Source of the DNA: Platycnemis pennipes
Lineage: Eukaryota; Arthropoda; Insecta; Odonata; Platycnemididae
Assembly (NCBI GenBank): GCA_933228895.1
Contig: OW121854.1
Span: forward strand, 4,095,131-4,159,130
Direction of reading: 5' to 3'
DNA length: 64,000 nt
In this document: positions 11,262 to 23,927 of the stretch, one piece after another
Numbering within the stretch: the first letter of the stretch is position 1
Layout of the letters: every line of letters begins with the position of its first letter
Translations under genes and position numbers: made by a program
The notes under the pieces: model-generated
Databases searched by the model: none
Seen by the model: only the letters and a program-made list of their open reading frames with translations
Told to the model about the DNA's origin: nothing

Positions 11262-12635
11262 CCCATGTAGCACAGACGGTTGGGCCAACGTTGGGAAATG
11301 ATGCCACGGTTGGGGAACGGTTCGGTTACTTTACGACCGTTGGGCCAACGTTGGGAGATGGTATAAGGAGACTGCCTGATTACAGCGCAGCCAAGCTGGA
11401 TATTATCTCACTGAGCACATTATCTCAGCTACATGGAGTTTGTTATCCAAGAGTTTTAGCCGAGATGTAGTGAATCCTGATGGAACAACTCTGATTAATG
11501 ACCCTTTAAGTACTAATTTTTTCATGCACCTATTTGCTCGTTTCTCTTCATCCATCCTATATTACTGGATTTTATGCATCCGTTGCATAGCTTTCCTCCC
11601 TCGTAGACCTAATATTCTACCATTTACCTGACCTCAGTTCCATTCAACGAACTTACTGTGTTAATGTATATACATTATGTGTTTATCACTGTCATCATTG
11701 GTACCCACATAGCACAAAATATCTACTAGATATCTACAGCATATCTTCATTGTCTTAAATATCTTAAATGTTTACAAGATGTCTAGAAAATATCTTAGAC
11801 ATCTCCTAGATCTGAAAATTTTATTTTTTATTCATCTCATATGGATTCAAATGTCATATTCATCTCATATCCATTCAAATGGATATCCATGAATGGATAA
11901 ATTTTCTCAGTCCCTCGTAGACGGTATAGGACTTAGGGAAAACAGGTGCGCTCGCTGGAAAAATCTAAGGCTAGGAGGATCGGTGAGAGTGAAAGTACAT
12001 TATAAATGTGGTTTTAAACGCGATTTACGATCTTTAAGAGCGATTGAACATTGGTCCATGGATGATTTTTCTCAATCCCTCTTAGACGGTATCGGGCTTA
12101 GAGAAAATACGGGTGCGCACGCCGGTAAACTGGTTCTCAGCATTATGGAGGAAACTCTTATTTATCTCTCCTGGAGTTGAAAGAATGCCAGTTATGTATA
12201 TTTACAATGGTCATGCTTATTTTCAACCACAAAATGGTGATTAGGGAAATGTTTTTACGGCGCAAATTATCCGTGTGAACCTTTTAGTAAGTTAATAATC
12301 ACAAACGACTTAATGCCAACCAGCAGCTGTATATGTATGGCCTCCCAGCCTCATGCCCGAAATTGGAAAATGCGTCAGGTCGTACATCAAAGGAACATGA
12401 GTAAAGAGTAGGTTGTTAGGTAGGCGTATCTGTGGTATGCGAAGTACAACTAGTCATCGAGTGAGAACCTCGATCATTTCCCTTTTTTTCAATTTTGTTC
12501 CGTTGGGGAACAGTTGGGCTAATGGTTGGGGAACAGTTGGGCCAACGGTTGGGGAACAGTTGGCATAACGGACATGAATAACGGTTGGCCAACCATTGCA
12601 CCTAACAATTCACCCAACCGTCTGTGCTACATGGG
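11262..12635. mobile_element. Non-autonomous element with 23-bp perfect TIRs and TTGGG repeats
   Basis: CCCATGTAGCACAGACGG plus TTGGG at 11262-11284 is perfectly inverted at 12613-12635. Next to each end, short repeats of the type GTTGGGCCAACGTTGGG or GGTTGGGGAACAGTTGG occur several times. The interior has no coding capacity that I recognise. The superfamily is not determined. Confidence 0.7.
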
Positions 12636-13246
12636 TGCGATCTGCCCTCTTCACAATTAGACCCTTTTCCCCCATACACAGTAAACCCAAATGTCACATA
12701 ATCCTTGAGGAGACGATGCAAAGAATATGCCCAATCCAGCCAATTTCTCATCAATGTCATAGTAGTAGAAATGAAACAATATTGCCCCCAAGATCATTTA
12801 TTCAGCTGACGATATGGAAGACGCCACAAATGATTTTTTTCTGGAAATGGGCTTAGTTCCATGCTTCTTTTTTTAGCTGTGATTGGGCGATATAGGGCAA
12901 CTAAAGCGTGGTTGGTCCAGAGTCCTCTGGATGGCATCCTCACCACTACTCCCTTACCAGGTCTTCATAGTTATTATTTGGCAATAATCCAGAGGACTCA
13001 GGGGTGGGCCAACTGCCATCATATTTGCTAAATGTTGGAAGCAAATGTCTAATTTTAGTGTCCATACGAGTTGCTTGTCTATACTGACTGTGGATTTCGA
13101 AAATAAAATTCTTATTACAAAATGTTCAACTGTTGTTTCAAATGCGTTTTCAATGCTGGGATGAAATTTTGCCAACATGACGAACGCCGACTTTAAACCA
13201 TTTATGTAGGAAATACAAGTAGGTATTTCTTTTACGATTTTTAATA

Positions 13247-14990
13247 CATGAATGAATGAATAATTTATTGGTCCAGCGATTTTACATAGTAAAATATAGG
13301 ACAAGTCATAAAAAATAAATAATCAATATACATCATGAGCTTTTTACAATATGATGGATTTTTCAAGCACGTACATACATGCATATTACTACTTAAAAAC
13401 AGTCATCAACAGTCAATCAGTCAACAAACATCAACAGTCATAACAGTCAAAAATAGTCTTTGATACTGTAATAACCTTTTTCGAGCAGCAAGTTTTTTAA
13501 ATTGTTTTTAAATGAGCCCCTTGAAGGTGAGTTTTTTAGGCTGGCAGGTAAATGATTATATATTATAATGGCAGCGTGGAAAGGGCTTTTATTATACATT
13601 CCGGTGGAATGGCTAAACAGATGGATATCCACACTGCGGCGTGTTTCGTACCCATGTATCTGGGCGTTGATGGTGAAGTGATTTTTGTTATCCACCAGGT
13701 ATAAACATAAGTATAAAATGCATAAACAAGGAAGAGTTAAAATTCTTAACTTCTTGTAATATGGTTTACAGGATTCACACACTGGAATGTACGCTAAATA
13801 TCTGATAGCCCTTTTTTGCATTTGGAAAACTTTTTGGGAACCAGGGTTGCCCCCCAGAAAATAATACCATAGGTTAAGTGGGTCTGAAAATTGCCGTAGT
13901 AGACCATTTTGAGCACCTCAAAATTTATGATGCCAGCCAGATTTCTCAAAAAATAACCACATTTTGATAATTTGGAGCATAAGTTATTAGTATGGATTTC
14001 CCAACTTAAAGACTCGTCGATTGTCAGACCTAAGAACTTGGTACTGCCCACTCTTTCAATAGATTTTCCATTTATGCCTAAGTTCAGATGGGGCACTTCT
14101 CTTTTTTTACTGAATTGGATAAAGTTGGTTTTGTGTATATTTACTGATAGTTTATTCTCCCTGAACCAATTAACCATGAGTTTTAAGGCGCTATTTAGCT
14201 TGGTTTGTAATTGTTGGGGATACTTGTGACTTACTGCTAGGGTTGTATCGTCTGCATAAAGTACTATATTCTCCTTTGAAACACTGTTTGGTAAGTCATT
14301 TGTATATATCAAATACAGAAGGGGTCCAAGGATACTGCCCTGAGGCACTCCTATATTTGTTGTCTCGGGGGAGGAAAGGTAGTCTGATATCACATTATCC
14401 TCACCAACGCCCTCAACAACCACCATCTGTTTTCGATCCTTCAGATATGATTCTAACCATTTATTTGGAATTCCCCTGATTCCATAGCGTTCACATTTTG
14501 CAAGAAGAATTTTATGGTCAACAGAGTGAAATGCACGAGATAGATCGTTAAACACACCAACTGGGTACTCATTAGAGTCCCAGGATGTCATAATCTTCTT
14601 TAAGAAACTCACGAGAGCGTCATTTGTACTTTTACCTTTCTGGAAACCATATTGCTCAGCATGCAAGATTTTACTTTTAGTGATAAAGATTGTAATCCTG
14701 TCTCTCATAATAGTTTCAAAAATTTTAGAAAAATTTGACAGTAAGGAAATAGGGCGGTAATTGTTTATATCGTTCTTGTCCCCTTTTTTATGAATCAGTA
14801 TGGCTTTACCAATTTTTAGCTGGTCAGGAAATTTGCCGCTCATGAAGGATTGATTTATTATTAGGCAATATTTGCTCTCCCTGAAAATGTTCTTTTTGCC
14901 ATGATGACTGATCATCGACTTCCTGTCTGTCAAGATGAACTAAATAAGATTCTTTGTGCTCAAGAAGACAAGGTGGGGAATCTTAACTAC
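13247..14990 (-). pseudogene. CR1/jockey-superfamily LINE, 5'-truncated, RT domain
   Basis: Frame 14933-13794 holds a nearly complete reverse transcriptase: RPISLLSNFSKIFE, QYGFQKGKST, VPQGSILGPLLYLIYTNDLP, the catalytic YADDT and a thumb region FLGLTIDESLSWE. A one-base shift near 13815 moves the frame to 13821-13447, the C-terminus (QKRAIRYLAYIPVCESCKPY). The 3' end is a run of TTCA units near 13247-13268. The endonuclease is missing, as expected for 5' truncation during retrotransposition. Confidence 0.85.
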
Positions 14991-15118
14991 CCTATTTGAT
15001 ATAATATTGTTCCCAGGAAGAATTTTGAGCCCAATGCCTTGGATTGAATGAAGCATGAGCCCCTCTATGGATGTGTCGGAAAGTTATAGGTAAAACTTAG
15101 GGACTTCAGCCAAGAGCC

Positions 15119-16040
15119 ATGAACGGGATATATATGGCGGTTGGGAAACCTTGTTTTATACATTGCTCTATAGTTTGGTGGAAAGGGGCTTTGGAAAAAA
15201 CTGCCCAGAATGATCTCAACCAACTACAAAGAATGGGCAGCATTTGCACTTCTGGGACAACAAGAGCAACCCTAACTCTGGGGCCAGTTACTCTCCCACT
15301 TTATGGAGTGGCCAAGGTTCAGGGAAGAACAGCAGCTTATCATCTTAAATGTGCGGGACAGTAGTATGACAAATGTTTTTGGTCACAGATAAGATTGAAC
15401 GAGGCTCACGAATCCAAGCCCCACCCTTGAGATGGACAGAGATGAAATGGCAGCAGGGTTCAAGCAATCACCCCTTCATTTCAAAACTTGCTTCCCAGAT
15501 ACAGTGGGCTGGAAAGGAGGGGAAGAAAGTTCAAATAGAGGCCAATGTGTTCATACAGACAGTTCTGGGAAAGAATGAAGAGCAGGGATCTACAGCTGTA
15601 GCACACCCAGGAAAATGTCAATCCCTCTAGGAAAATTGACTACTGTGTTCCAGGCAGGGGTGCATGCACTTCTGAACTGCATTTATGCTACCAAAGAGGC
15701 TGGGATGCTTAACAGAGCAATACACACATACACATTGATAAACAGGCATCTCTAAAGGCACCGACACAACCTTGGTGCAAATCAGTTTCCACAGGAGTGT
15801 CGTGAGGTACTCTATCAGATAGGCAGATGTGGCAAGGTGGAATTTTCTGGGTACCAAACCATGAGGGCTTAACCAGAAACAAAATGGCTGATGAGCTGGC
15901 AAAGGTTGGATTCACCCTCAACATGATTGGGCCAGACCAGGCCCCTGACACTCATCGTCAAAAATGGCTCGCTTAGTGAGGCCGTGGCGAAAGCGGGAAC
16001 TAATGGCAGCACTAGTAACTCCACCCAAGCATAAAGCTGA
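15119..16040 (+). pseudogene. LINE RNase H region remnant
   Basis: Several short frames on the plus strand can be read together: TQNDLNQLQRMGSICTSG, a broken FTDGS-like segment (VHTDSSGKE) and LGKLTTVFQAGVHALLNCI. The last resembles the LxTVFQAEVxAI motif of RNase H domains in I/jockey-type LINEs. Many stops and shifts are present. A related segment lies inverted at 19975-20120. Confidence 0.5.
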
Positions 16041-17157
16041 TACAATCACCTTTGCTTTAAAACCTTGCATGGAAAGTGTTTCAGCAATTAAAATTTAGCC
16101 TACATCTTAAACATAAAAACATTATTAATTATCTAACTCATCTTGTAGAGCCCACCATTGGAGAAATGGCAAATATTTTCTTCGAAATAACATGATAGTA
16201 ACAAAGGATGTTTGCGTTTTTCTAATGCAAGGAACACTGTCATATAGCTGAGAATAATACCAAAAGTTACTAAATAAATGCACCTTTACTCCATCTGATA
16301 CTTGGCAAGCAGCATGATGAATCACTAAATATGACGCCTGAGAAAAAGGAGCACAGAAAGTAGGAGTATTACAGAAACGTTTAAAATGAAAAAATGAAGT
16401 AACCTATTGCCTATGCCTAGTGATCACTTTGGTTGTGACCTTCTATCCACCCCTGGAACTGGAATACCTGTAGATTGCACGAAATAAATTGGATGCCATT
16501 TAGAAATAAGTAAATGTTATCTTAACTCGCTGAGTAACTAAGTTAAACCATAATACAATTAATTACTAAACCCCTTAGCAGAATAGTTCTAAAACACTTG
16601 ACTATTCTGACTGACCCACTTTATCTGCCTTTTTGGATGGTAGATATTAGGCCAAGCAATACCATATGGACTGTAGTGAGGTACAATTAAAACAGGAATG
16701 TTAATACACAAGAATTCTTTCTTAAGATATTAAGAAAGAATTAAGATATCAGCTCTTAGAAAATTTTGATTTTTTTAAAAATTGCGATTCTCTTTTTCAG
16801 TCTCACAATTTCTTCGTGTAGCAAACAGTCGCATTCATACCATTATATAATGATTCATAATCCATACCATTATCTCCTCCCTGTGCATTGAGCATGGAAA
16901 TATTAAACCACCAGAGTCAACATAATCATCAATGGTCACTTTGTAAGCATTGCTAGATTCAATATTAATTGCAAGCTTGTCCTCCCCTGACTTGATAAAT
17001 TTAAAAAGATTTGCATTTGGATGAACCATTCTACCCTCTGATTGGCAATGATAAAACTGTGCAACAGCACCAATGCCCTAAGGGTTTGGGGAACTGACAG
17101 CCGAAATGCATACTTGACAATAGCTGAATTTTTGTATTTGTGTACACAAATAGCCAG
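16041..17157. other. No gene recognised
   Basis: AT-rich sequence between two LINE remnants. A short minus-strand frame at 16835-17029 has no known motif. Confidence 0.5.
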
Positions 17158-18290
17158 TCATCATCATAATGGGTCAATATTCCTAGGATTGGTTTGACGC
17201 AGCCCTCCACTCGATTATTCTATTGGCCATCCTCTTAATATTAACGTAGTTCCTCTCTTTCATGTCCTTTACGACCTGCTCTATTTCACTCATACAAGGC
17301 CTGCATTTTCTATTATTCCCTTTCACTTTTCCTTCGACGATTGTCTTCATCAGTTCATTGTGTCTTAAGATGTAGCCGATTAGGTTGTCCCGTCTTCTTT
17401 TTATAGTTTTAAGCAGACTTCTCTTTTCTCCCACTCTTCCTAGTACTTCCTCACTTGTCACTTGGTCGATCCATTTTATCTTCATCATTCTTCGGTAGCA
17501 CCATATTTCGAAAGCTATATTTCAACCCTTTTCTTCTCCGCTGCTGTCATCGTCCATAGTTCACTGCCGTAAAGAAACAATTCCTTTTAGAATTCCAAGC
17601 ATTAAATTCCAAGCTACTATGTCAAAAGCCTTCTTTAAATCCACATAGTCAAGTAAGGTCGGTTTGTTCTTCTCCATTCTCTTCTCTATAAGCAGCCAAA
17701 GGGCCAATATTGCTTCTCTTGTACCCTTTCTTTTCCTGAATCTGAATTGATCTTTATCCAGAAGCTCCTCTGCTTTTCATTCTACTCTTCTCTAAATGAC
17801 CCTTGTCAATATCTTCGATGCATGTGTCGTCCAGGCTTATTGTCCTAAACTTTTCGCATTTCTCCGCTCACTTCTTTATGGGAATAGGAATTATGATGTT
17901 TCGAAGTCCCTGGCTATTTCTCCTGTTGAGTATATGTCGCAGATGGTTTTGTAGTGATCGGTTAGTGTCTTCTCTCCTGCATTTTTTATTAGTTCTGCGG
18001 GGATATCATCAACTCCAGAAGCCTTATTCATCTGAAGGTCCCTTAATGCTGCATCGAATTCCGATCTTAACATTGATACTCCCATTATTATTCTTTTCGA
18101 CTTCGCTTTCCTCTTCAATCGAGTTCGTGCTGAGATTTTTTCCACATAGCGTATTAAGCTGTCAGTGACAGCTGGGAGAGAGTAATCATGCTCTATTGCA
18201 TCCACTGCATCCCAGTCTCCCTCCTCTATAAACCCATTTAACCTCTCCTTACGTTTGGAGTTTAAAGACTGTGAATTTGGACCCATGGTA
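17158..18290 (-). pseudogene. RTE-like LINE remnant, second copy
   Basis: Reading the minus strand, 18286-17891 encodes MNKASGVDDIPAELIKNAG within the RT domain; 17488-17183 encodes the C-terminus (EKRSLLKTIKRRRDNLIGYI, RMANRIIEWRAASNQ). The piece between about 17570 and 17880 carries degraded RT and is partly deleted. The 3' end is a TCATCATCAT stretch on the plus strand, as in the other two copies in this window. Confidence 0.8.
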
Positions 18291-18375
18291 TATATGTCTT
18301 TGATATCACTAATTTTAACAAGTGACCCTAGTGGACTGTTGTCCGTGGATACACAACTACCATATTAAGGAGCCT

Positions 18376-18890
18376 TCAAAATGCCAAAAACAGCCAACAA
18401 TTAATACAGTTGGATAAATCCAATTGCTGACGGATGATCATTGGCTCTAGCTGATTGGCGTATGGTGACAAACTTAATCGCACTGACATTTCATACCACA
18501 ATATTATTCCATGTTTTTGAAATTTCATTTTGCCACAGAGCTGCCGCTTAAACAGCTCAAATAATCTCGTGTCAAATCCGCACGAGGTATCCACTAAGGA
18601 TAAATAGCGCCTCACAGTCCTCACATTTGGCAAGGTGAAAATTTCACTATCGCAAACAAATTTATACCCCGCAGGTGAGCGCACGTGAAAAAGCATGCAG
18701 AACAGTATCTAGTCTTCAGCATACCTTCTTCCATTAGTCTTACTTAGATTGGCTGCATGTAGAATGTCTTTCAAGGCAGTCACCTGATTCTTTGTTATAT
18801 TTGGGTAGGCTTCCACGTTTTCCAGGAACGAACCATCTACCACTCTTCTTATCGTTTCATGGACCTCAGTTTGCAGCCTATCTCTCTAAC
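18376..18890 (-). pseudogene. P-element/THAP9-like transposase fragment
   Basis: 18696-18376 contains RSPAGYKF, LPNVRTVRRYLSLVDTSCGF and KHGIILWYEMSVRLSL. These match the THAP9/P-transposase order SPxxYxFL, LPsxRTLRRYL and GILLFDEMSVR. The Asp of the FDEM motif is Tyr here, so the catalytic site looks lost. Upstream 18880-18719 encodes another piece ending QVTALKDILHAANLSKTNG. A THAP zinc finger lies further 5' at 19850-19610. Confidence 0.7.
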
Positions 18891-19609
18891 TCTTCGCACG
18901 GATTTGCGATCGTTTGAAATTGAAGCTCCTATTCATCAGTGGACAACAAGTTGTCTTTTTTTGGGGCTTAATTGGCCTGTGAGACGTATTCGGTTGGCTT
19001 TTTGTTTCTGCCTCAAATGCTTCTGACCTTCTGAAGCAATGTCCTCCTGGCTTGATTATAGTGATTGCACATGTCACCGTTATCAATTATCAACTGGCTG
19101 TTTATGTGTCTCCACTGTCTGGAATTTTCAATCAAGTAAACGCTGCTCTTCACCTCTATATGTCACGCATCACATTGTCGCAGCAAAATATTGCCGCTTC
19201 TACTTTCCTGATGATTTCCTCTAAATCTGAACAGCTTTCCGCAGGCCCACTTTGAATGTTCAATCGCTAATTGTCTACCCTCTTTCCAAACACAGCAAAA
19301 GCCGCAGCACCGTCTTCCTTCACGCAAATTTCTTTAAAAATCGCCGCACTAACTCTTCAATCAGGCAACATCAATTACATTAGCTGAGTAAAAATCACCA
19401 CTTTCGGTCCAAATTTAGGAAAACTTCTGACCCATGTGAATGACAGAGGTACACAAAATTCATTACTACACAGTTCTTGAAACACAGAAATAGTTATTAG
19501 CACAGTTTCACTCATCATGGAGAGGGAGGGCTCTCCTTCATTCTCAGTAAACAAGTTTTTCCCTGGATCAATTCTGATTCTCTTTGCCCGAGAAAACGTT
19601 TTCTTGACT

Positions 19610-19860
19610 ATAGCTCTAGGTGGGGCAAAAAGTGTTTCTCACATAAAAAAATTGCCTGGCTTGAGCTAAAAATTTGCTCTAGATGGAGCTTGTTGCCACT
19701 TGGAGATCTTATCGGGGTCTTTAGGAGCAGAAAAGAAGGATAAGCTCGATTTCGTCGAACCATAACCTTCCTTGCAGCTCGGAGCAACACAGCTTCACGG
19801 CATCTCGCTTTTCCACAATATAGCTGTTTCCTACTTCCGTCCACTAGCTTATACCGAAAT
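19610..19860 (-). pseudogene. THAP zinc-finger remnant, likely the N-terminus of the P-like transposase
   Basis: In one minus-strand frame I read CVAPSCKEGYGSTKSS followed by FFSAPKDPDKISKWQQA. That is the THAP C-x4-C start, then the FPKDP...W core. After a stop and a frame change the remaining CEKHF follows. Order and orientation fit the transposase remnant at 18376-18890. Confidence 0.6.
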
Positions 19861-19974
19861 GCAGTATGGAGCAGCACTATGGAAAACTATAATATCAAAA
19901 AAGCTAAAATTGTGCATGTAAAATGCTAATTATCCATTCTCCTCCCTCAATCACAAGGATGTGGCTGAGCTCAC

Positions 19975-20120
19975 ATGGGTGGAGTTACTGGTGGCGCCAT
20001 TAGTTCGCACGAATTCCGCGGCCTCACTAAGAGCGCCAAAATCACAACACGGTAACAATAGGGAGTGTCAGAGGCCTGGGCCAGACCAATTGCTACCCAA
20101 GCAGGGATGGCAGAAATCAA
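19975..20120 (-). repeat. Inverted relative of the LINE segment at 15930-16030
   Basis: The complement of this stretch shares GGCCCAGGCC(T/C)CTGACACTC-like sequence, TTAGTGAGGCCG and GTAACTCCACCCA with 15930-16030. It is probably the same LINE family inserted in the opposite orientation. No intact frame remains. Confidence 0.5.
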
Positions 20121-20469
20121 ATTGTGGGGCTTAGCAGGGCATTCTGAGGTCTGGCAAACCATACCAAGTCTTTGACAGGCCAAATTACATACGTAGTTGG
20201 TTGATACTTTGAGGAACTCCATGTTAGGCTTGAAATCGTACATTGCGTCATAAATTATACATAGTGTCAAAAATTCCACAGTGCTAGCTAACCTTCTTAC
20301 CAATGTGAAGCCTCCCAACAAGTGCATGTTAGTAGTAGTAGTAGTCAACATCACAAATCTCTTCACAAGAGTGCCCAAAGAAGAAGCAGTGCAACTTGCG
20401 AGGAATATACTACGGGACACAAAAACCCCCCTACAGTCATAGATGGAACAGTGTCCCTCTAGCAATTAT

Positions 20470-21790
20470 GTGTAAATCAAAATTATTTTGTATTCCACAG
20501 TGCATTATATCTCCAACCCCACCGTTTAGCAATGGGTTCACCACTGTCTCACCTATTAGCTGAAATCTTCCTAAGCAGTCTTGAGAACAAACTCTTTCAT
20601 AGCAAAAACCCCCTCTTAAAAGAAGTGTTCTATTGGAATCGCTACATCGATGATATCCTGTGTTTATGGAAAGGAAGTGTCAGACCGATAGATAATTTCC
20701 TTAACTCATTGCACAATAATATTAATTTCACCTTGGAATTGGAGAACAACGGAAAACTCAAGTTTTTGGATCTCACCGTCTATCAAAAACAGAGAACACC
20801 ATTTCGCCATCTTCCGGAAACCAATATGTACGGACCAGGTAATCCGTGCCACTTCAAAGCACGAATACAGCCATAAACTCGCTGCGTTCCACAGCATGGT
20901 GAATAGAGCTCAAAGCATTCCCTTACCCGAGGATGATTTCGAACGTGAAACTAAAACAATAAAAACCATAGCGATAGCCAATAGATACCCAGAGAAGATG
21001 ATTGACTGCTTGATAGCAAGGAGGAGGAAGAAGTCAGAGATGGCACAAATTTACAGTCCGCCACCCTTAGAGCATCACCAATGGAGAGGGCTGAAATATA
21101 TTGGCAACCCTTCTCACCAAATTGCCAGCACCCTCAAGGACCTGCAGATCAACGCAGCATTCTACAGCGGCCCGAATCTAAAAACTTGGTCTTCAAAGTG
21201 AAGGAGCCGACCAAAACAGAAGATCAAAGTGGAGTACACCATTTTAGAGTGTGACGATTGTGGAGCGTCAGACACAGGACAGGGAAGAAGCATCCACACC
21301 CGGGCTGCCAAACACCAATGCGACTTGATGAATAGGAAAGGGGATTCCCAGTTGGCTGCCCATCTCCTCGCAGAAGGACACACATCATCTTTCCAGCCCA
21401 AGTTGCTCTGCACCAAGAGGCAAAAGGTTCAATGTCCTGGAACAATTGGAGACCTGCGTTCGAAGACGGGAGATAATTACCAACGACCACCTTTTCCCTA
21501 TTCACTCCCCTCTCCTAGACATCCCGCAGCTAAACCCTGAAAGCAATGACCTGCCTTCCCCACACACTCCTTGCCTTAATCCTTCCCCCAACAATGGCGA
21601 GGAACAGCACATGCCTGCCACGTCACCAGACCCTCTCCCCCCCCCCCACCTCCAACCCATGTCACCAAGCTCCTGCCTCCCTCCTACCATTCCTCCCCTC
21701 CAAGAGTGATACATAAGAAGGGAGAACTTGGCTAGTATGCGTATTCACCACCTGATGATACTACATTGTAGCGAAACATGTTGTGATTTG
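20470..21790 (+). pseudogene. Penelope-like element: RT C-terminal half plus GIY-YIG endonuclease
   Basis: 20532-20876 has MGSPLSHLLAEIFLSSLE, the RT catalytic YIDDIL and NNGKLKFLDLTV. 20896-21201 continues with MVNRAQSIPLPEDDFERE and TIKTIAIANRYPEKMIDCLI, both characteristic of Penelope RTs. After a stop, 21229 onward gives ILECDDCGASDTGQGRSIHT and AAHLLAEGHT, a degraded GIY-YIG domain. The 3' part holds CTGATGATACTACATTG then AGCGAAAC (21752-21775), typical of the element's terminal region. At least two frame breaks make it inactive. Confidence 0.85.
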
Positions 21791-22542
21791 TGAATTAATC
21801 ATTTATACATTTTTAGTGGAATTGCAAAGTGTATAATTTCAAACCCAAATTACATGTAGAAGAGCCTAAATCAGGGCCACAGGAAGACTCCTTTTACCTA
21901 ATAATTATGTTTATTGGACTTGAAACCCTATTGTGCACTGGTCATCGTCAAATGCAGTTAACAATAGCAGTAGATAATATACAAAATCAGAAAAGTATAC
22001 ATACACTGTTTGAGTATTAAAAGCAGCAAATGTTTAATTACAAAAAAATCAGATCACCTTCCTCACTAGTGAGGAATTCCTCAATAGAATAAAAGGCCTT
22101 TTTTATGAGCCAGGCATGAACACCAACACTTTTGAATTTTGTGGAACTAACGTGTCTTGCCTCAGGGGGCAAACAATTGAATAGGTGCAACTTGACTATG
22201 TTAAACGAGTTGCAGGTTTTGGATAGCCGCTAATAAGGAACATTAAGAATATCCCAGTTTCTTGTGAAATGGAAGTACATAGCACATTTCCTCTCTTCTC
22301 CACAGAGTTTAAATTAGCCTTTACATCACAAAGACATTTCACTATTACCATACAGTAAAGGGTCAAAATACTGAGTTTGGTAACAAGAGGCATACAATGG
22401 TCCCTAGGGTGGGAGAAAAAAACTACTCTGCCTTTTTTTGCATACTGATTTGACTAATGGAGGGTGAGGAATGACCCCATAGCTCAATTCCATAGTGGCA
22501 GTGAAATAAGGCAAATTATGCCATTCTTTTGTATAGAGGTGA

Positions 22543-22800
22543 ATGACGAATTGTAGTGGTACTCGTCACATGGAACTACCAAATAATGAGGCACATACAC
22601 CTCCTAGGAATTACAGATTAACCAGATGCAGGAGGAGACTAGAAGAGGATGAAACCACATGCCACATACTATGCAAGAGTCCTGCTATGATGAGGACTTG
22701 GAATGAGTACTTGGATACACTATTCACGTAGCACAAGGAGGTTAGGGAAATCCCCATAGGGGACATGTTGACTTTCACAAAGGCAATTGGCCTCTAGTTG
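22543..22800 (+). pseudogene. LINE C-terminal zinc-ribbon remnant
   Basis: The frame encodes RLTRCRRRLEEDETTCHILC followed by KSPAMMRTWNEYL and, past one stop, EIPIGDMLTFTKAIGL. This is the CRRCLEEDET..HxLCxCPA tail of RNase H-bearing LINEs. It probably belongs to the same family as 15119-16040. Confidence 0.55.
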
Positions 22801-22919
22801 TGATTCACGTGAAGGGTGGTTGGCGCAATGGACCAATATGTCTAGGTGTCTTAGGGCCTCCTGGAGAGGAACTCCACTGACAATTACAACCTATCTACAT
22901 AGTATATACCATAGTTGGG

Positions 22920-23837
22920 AAAGTTACCAAAAAAATTAACTGATTACAGTTAAATTCTCTGTACAAAGTAACTAGTTAAAGTTAAAAGTTATTTTTCTGA
23001 GAAAGTAACTAATTACAGTTAAGTTGTCGTGAATCCAAGAATATCTAATGAACAATGGTGCACCTGTAATTTGCCACAAAAGATTGTTCTGAGCTGTAGA
23101 AAGTACTTAAAGGTTAGTTTTTGATATGGGATCTCCACATTGCGATGTGAAGTATCCCTTCACAATTGTAAAATTGCAGTGGAAATGGCTTAGTTACAGA
23201 GAGTTACAGTGGATGCTGGGGGTGTGCCTGTGCACACTCTTTCACGATTCACTGTATTGTAATGTATTGATGACACAATGTTGCCAAGTAAGGCATACGT
23301 AGATTGGTGCATTGCGACAGATTCATTAGTTTGAATGAACCCCTCCCCCTCGTTATCCATCAATAGGTTTTTAGGCGACCCTTCTTCCTCGGCTTCAACA
23401 ATGCAGTATTGACGACATGATGTCACCGAGTAAGGCATATGACCCCTCCAGGACATTGTCTTTGCATGCTTTCGTATTTTCTCGTCTGAGGGTGCATTCC
23501 ATTAAACTTAGGCGGTCACTCCCTTCCACCCCGTTTTTGTTTGGATGTATTCGTCTCAGCCTATTCATTGCATTCTTACACAACTACCCCCTTGCATTCT
23601 TAGATACCGTTTAATTTTCCCCTCTGTCAGTTGGGCAAACCTTGCGACCAAATTAGAACAGGTCGACATTTGCAAAAAATTAACTGAAGTTATATTTGTA
23701 TCAATGAATGAATAATTTTAACGATTAAAAGTTAAAAGATAACTCTTCTAAGAGGTAACGATTAAATTATATAGTTAACCACATTTATAACGATTATTTT
23801 TAATTGTTAATTTTTTTAATCGTTAATCCCAACTATG
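22920..23837. mobile_element. hAT-type MITE, 918 bp
   Basis: The ends are CATAGTTGGGA at 22920 and its complement at 23837. Flanks are GTATATAC (22912-22919) and ATATATAC (23838-23845), an 8-bp target duplication with one mismatch, as in hAT insertions. Subterminal DNA repeats AACGATTAAAA-like motifs. There is no transposase ORF. Confidence 0.75.
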
Positions 23838-23920
23838 ATATATACATAAGTACATACATATTTCAAATTACAAATTCAAATAAGATTTTTCAGTTCACCC
23901 AAGGCATGGCCACGGTAATA
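23778..23920. repeat. 143-bp direct repeat, left copy
   Basis: It is identical to 30172-30314 except for one base (ATTTATAACG versus ATTTTTAACG). It spans the right end of the hAT MITE, its target duplication and about 75 bp beyond. The right copy starts exactly after the LINE 3' tail, so the pair may be an unusually long LINE target-site duplication. Confidence 0.93.
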
Positions 23921-23927
23921 TAGTTAA

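Noticed and set aside
12954..13304. 116-codon minus-strand frame
   Set aside because: It crosses the 3' tail of the LINE at 13247 and contains no known motif.
19971..20465. 164-codon minus-strand frame
   Set aside because: The only recognisable part is LINE-like DNA at 19975-20120. The rest has no family motif.
21749..21795. Hammerhead ribozyme core (CTGATGA...GAAAC) in the Penelope 3' end
   Set aside because: I could not pair convincing stems I and III by eye. It was kept only as a terminal motif of the element.
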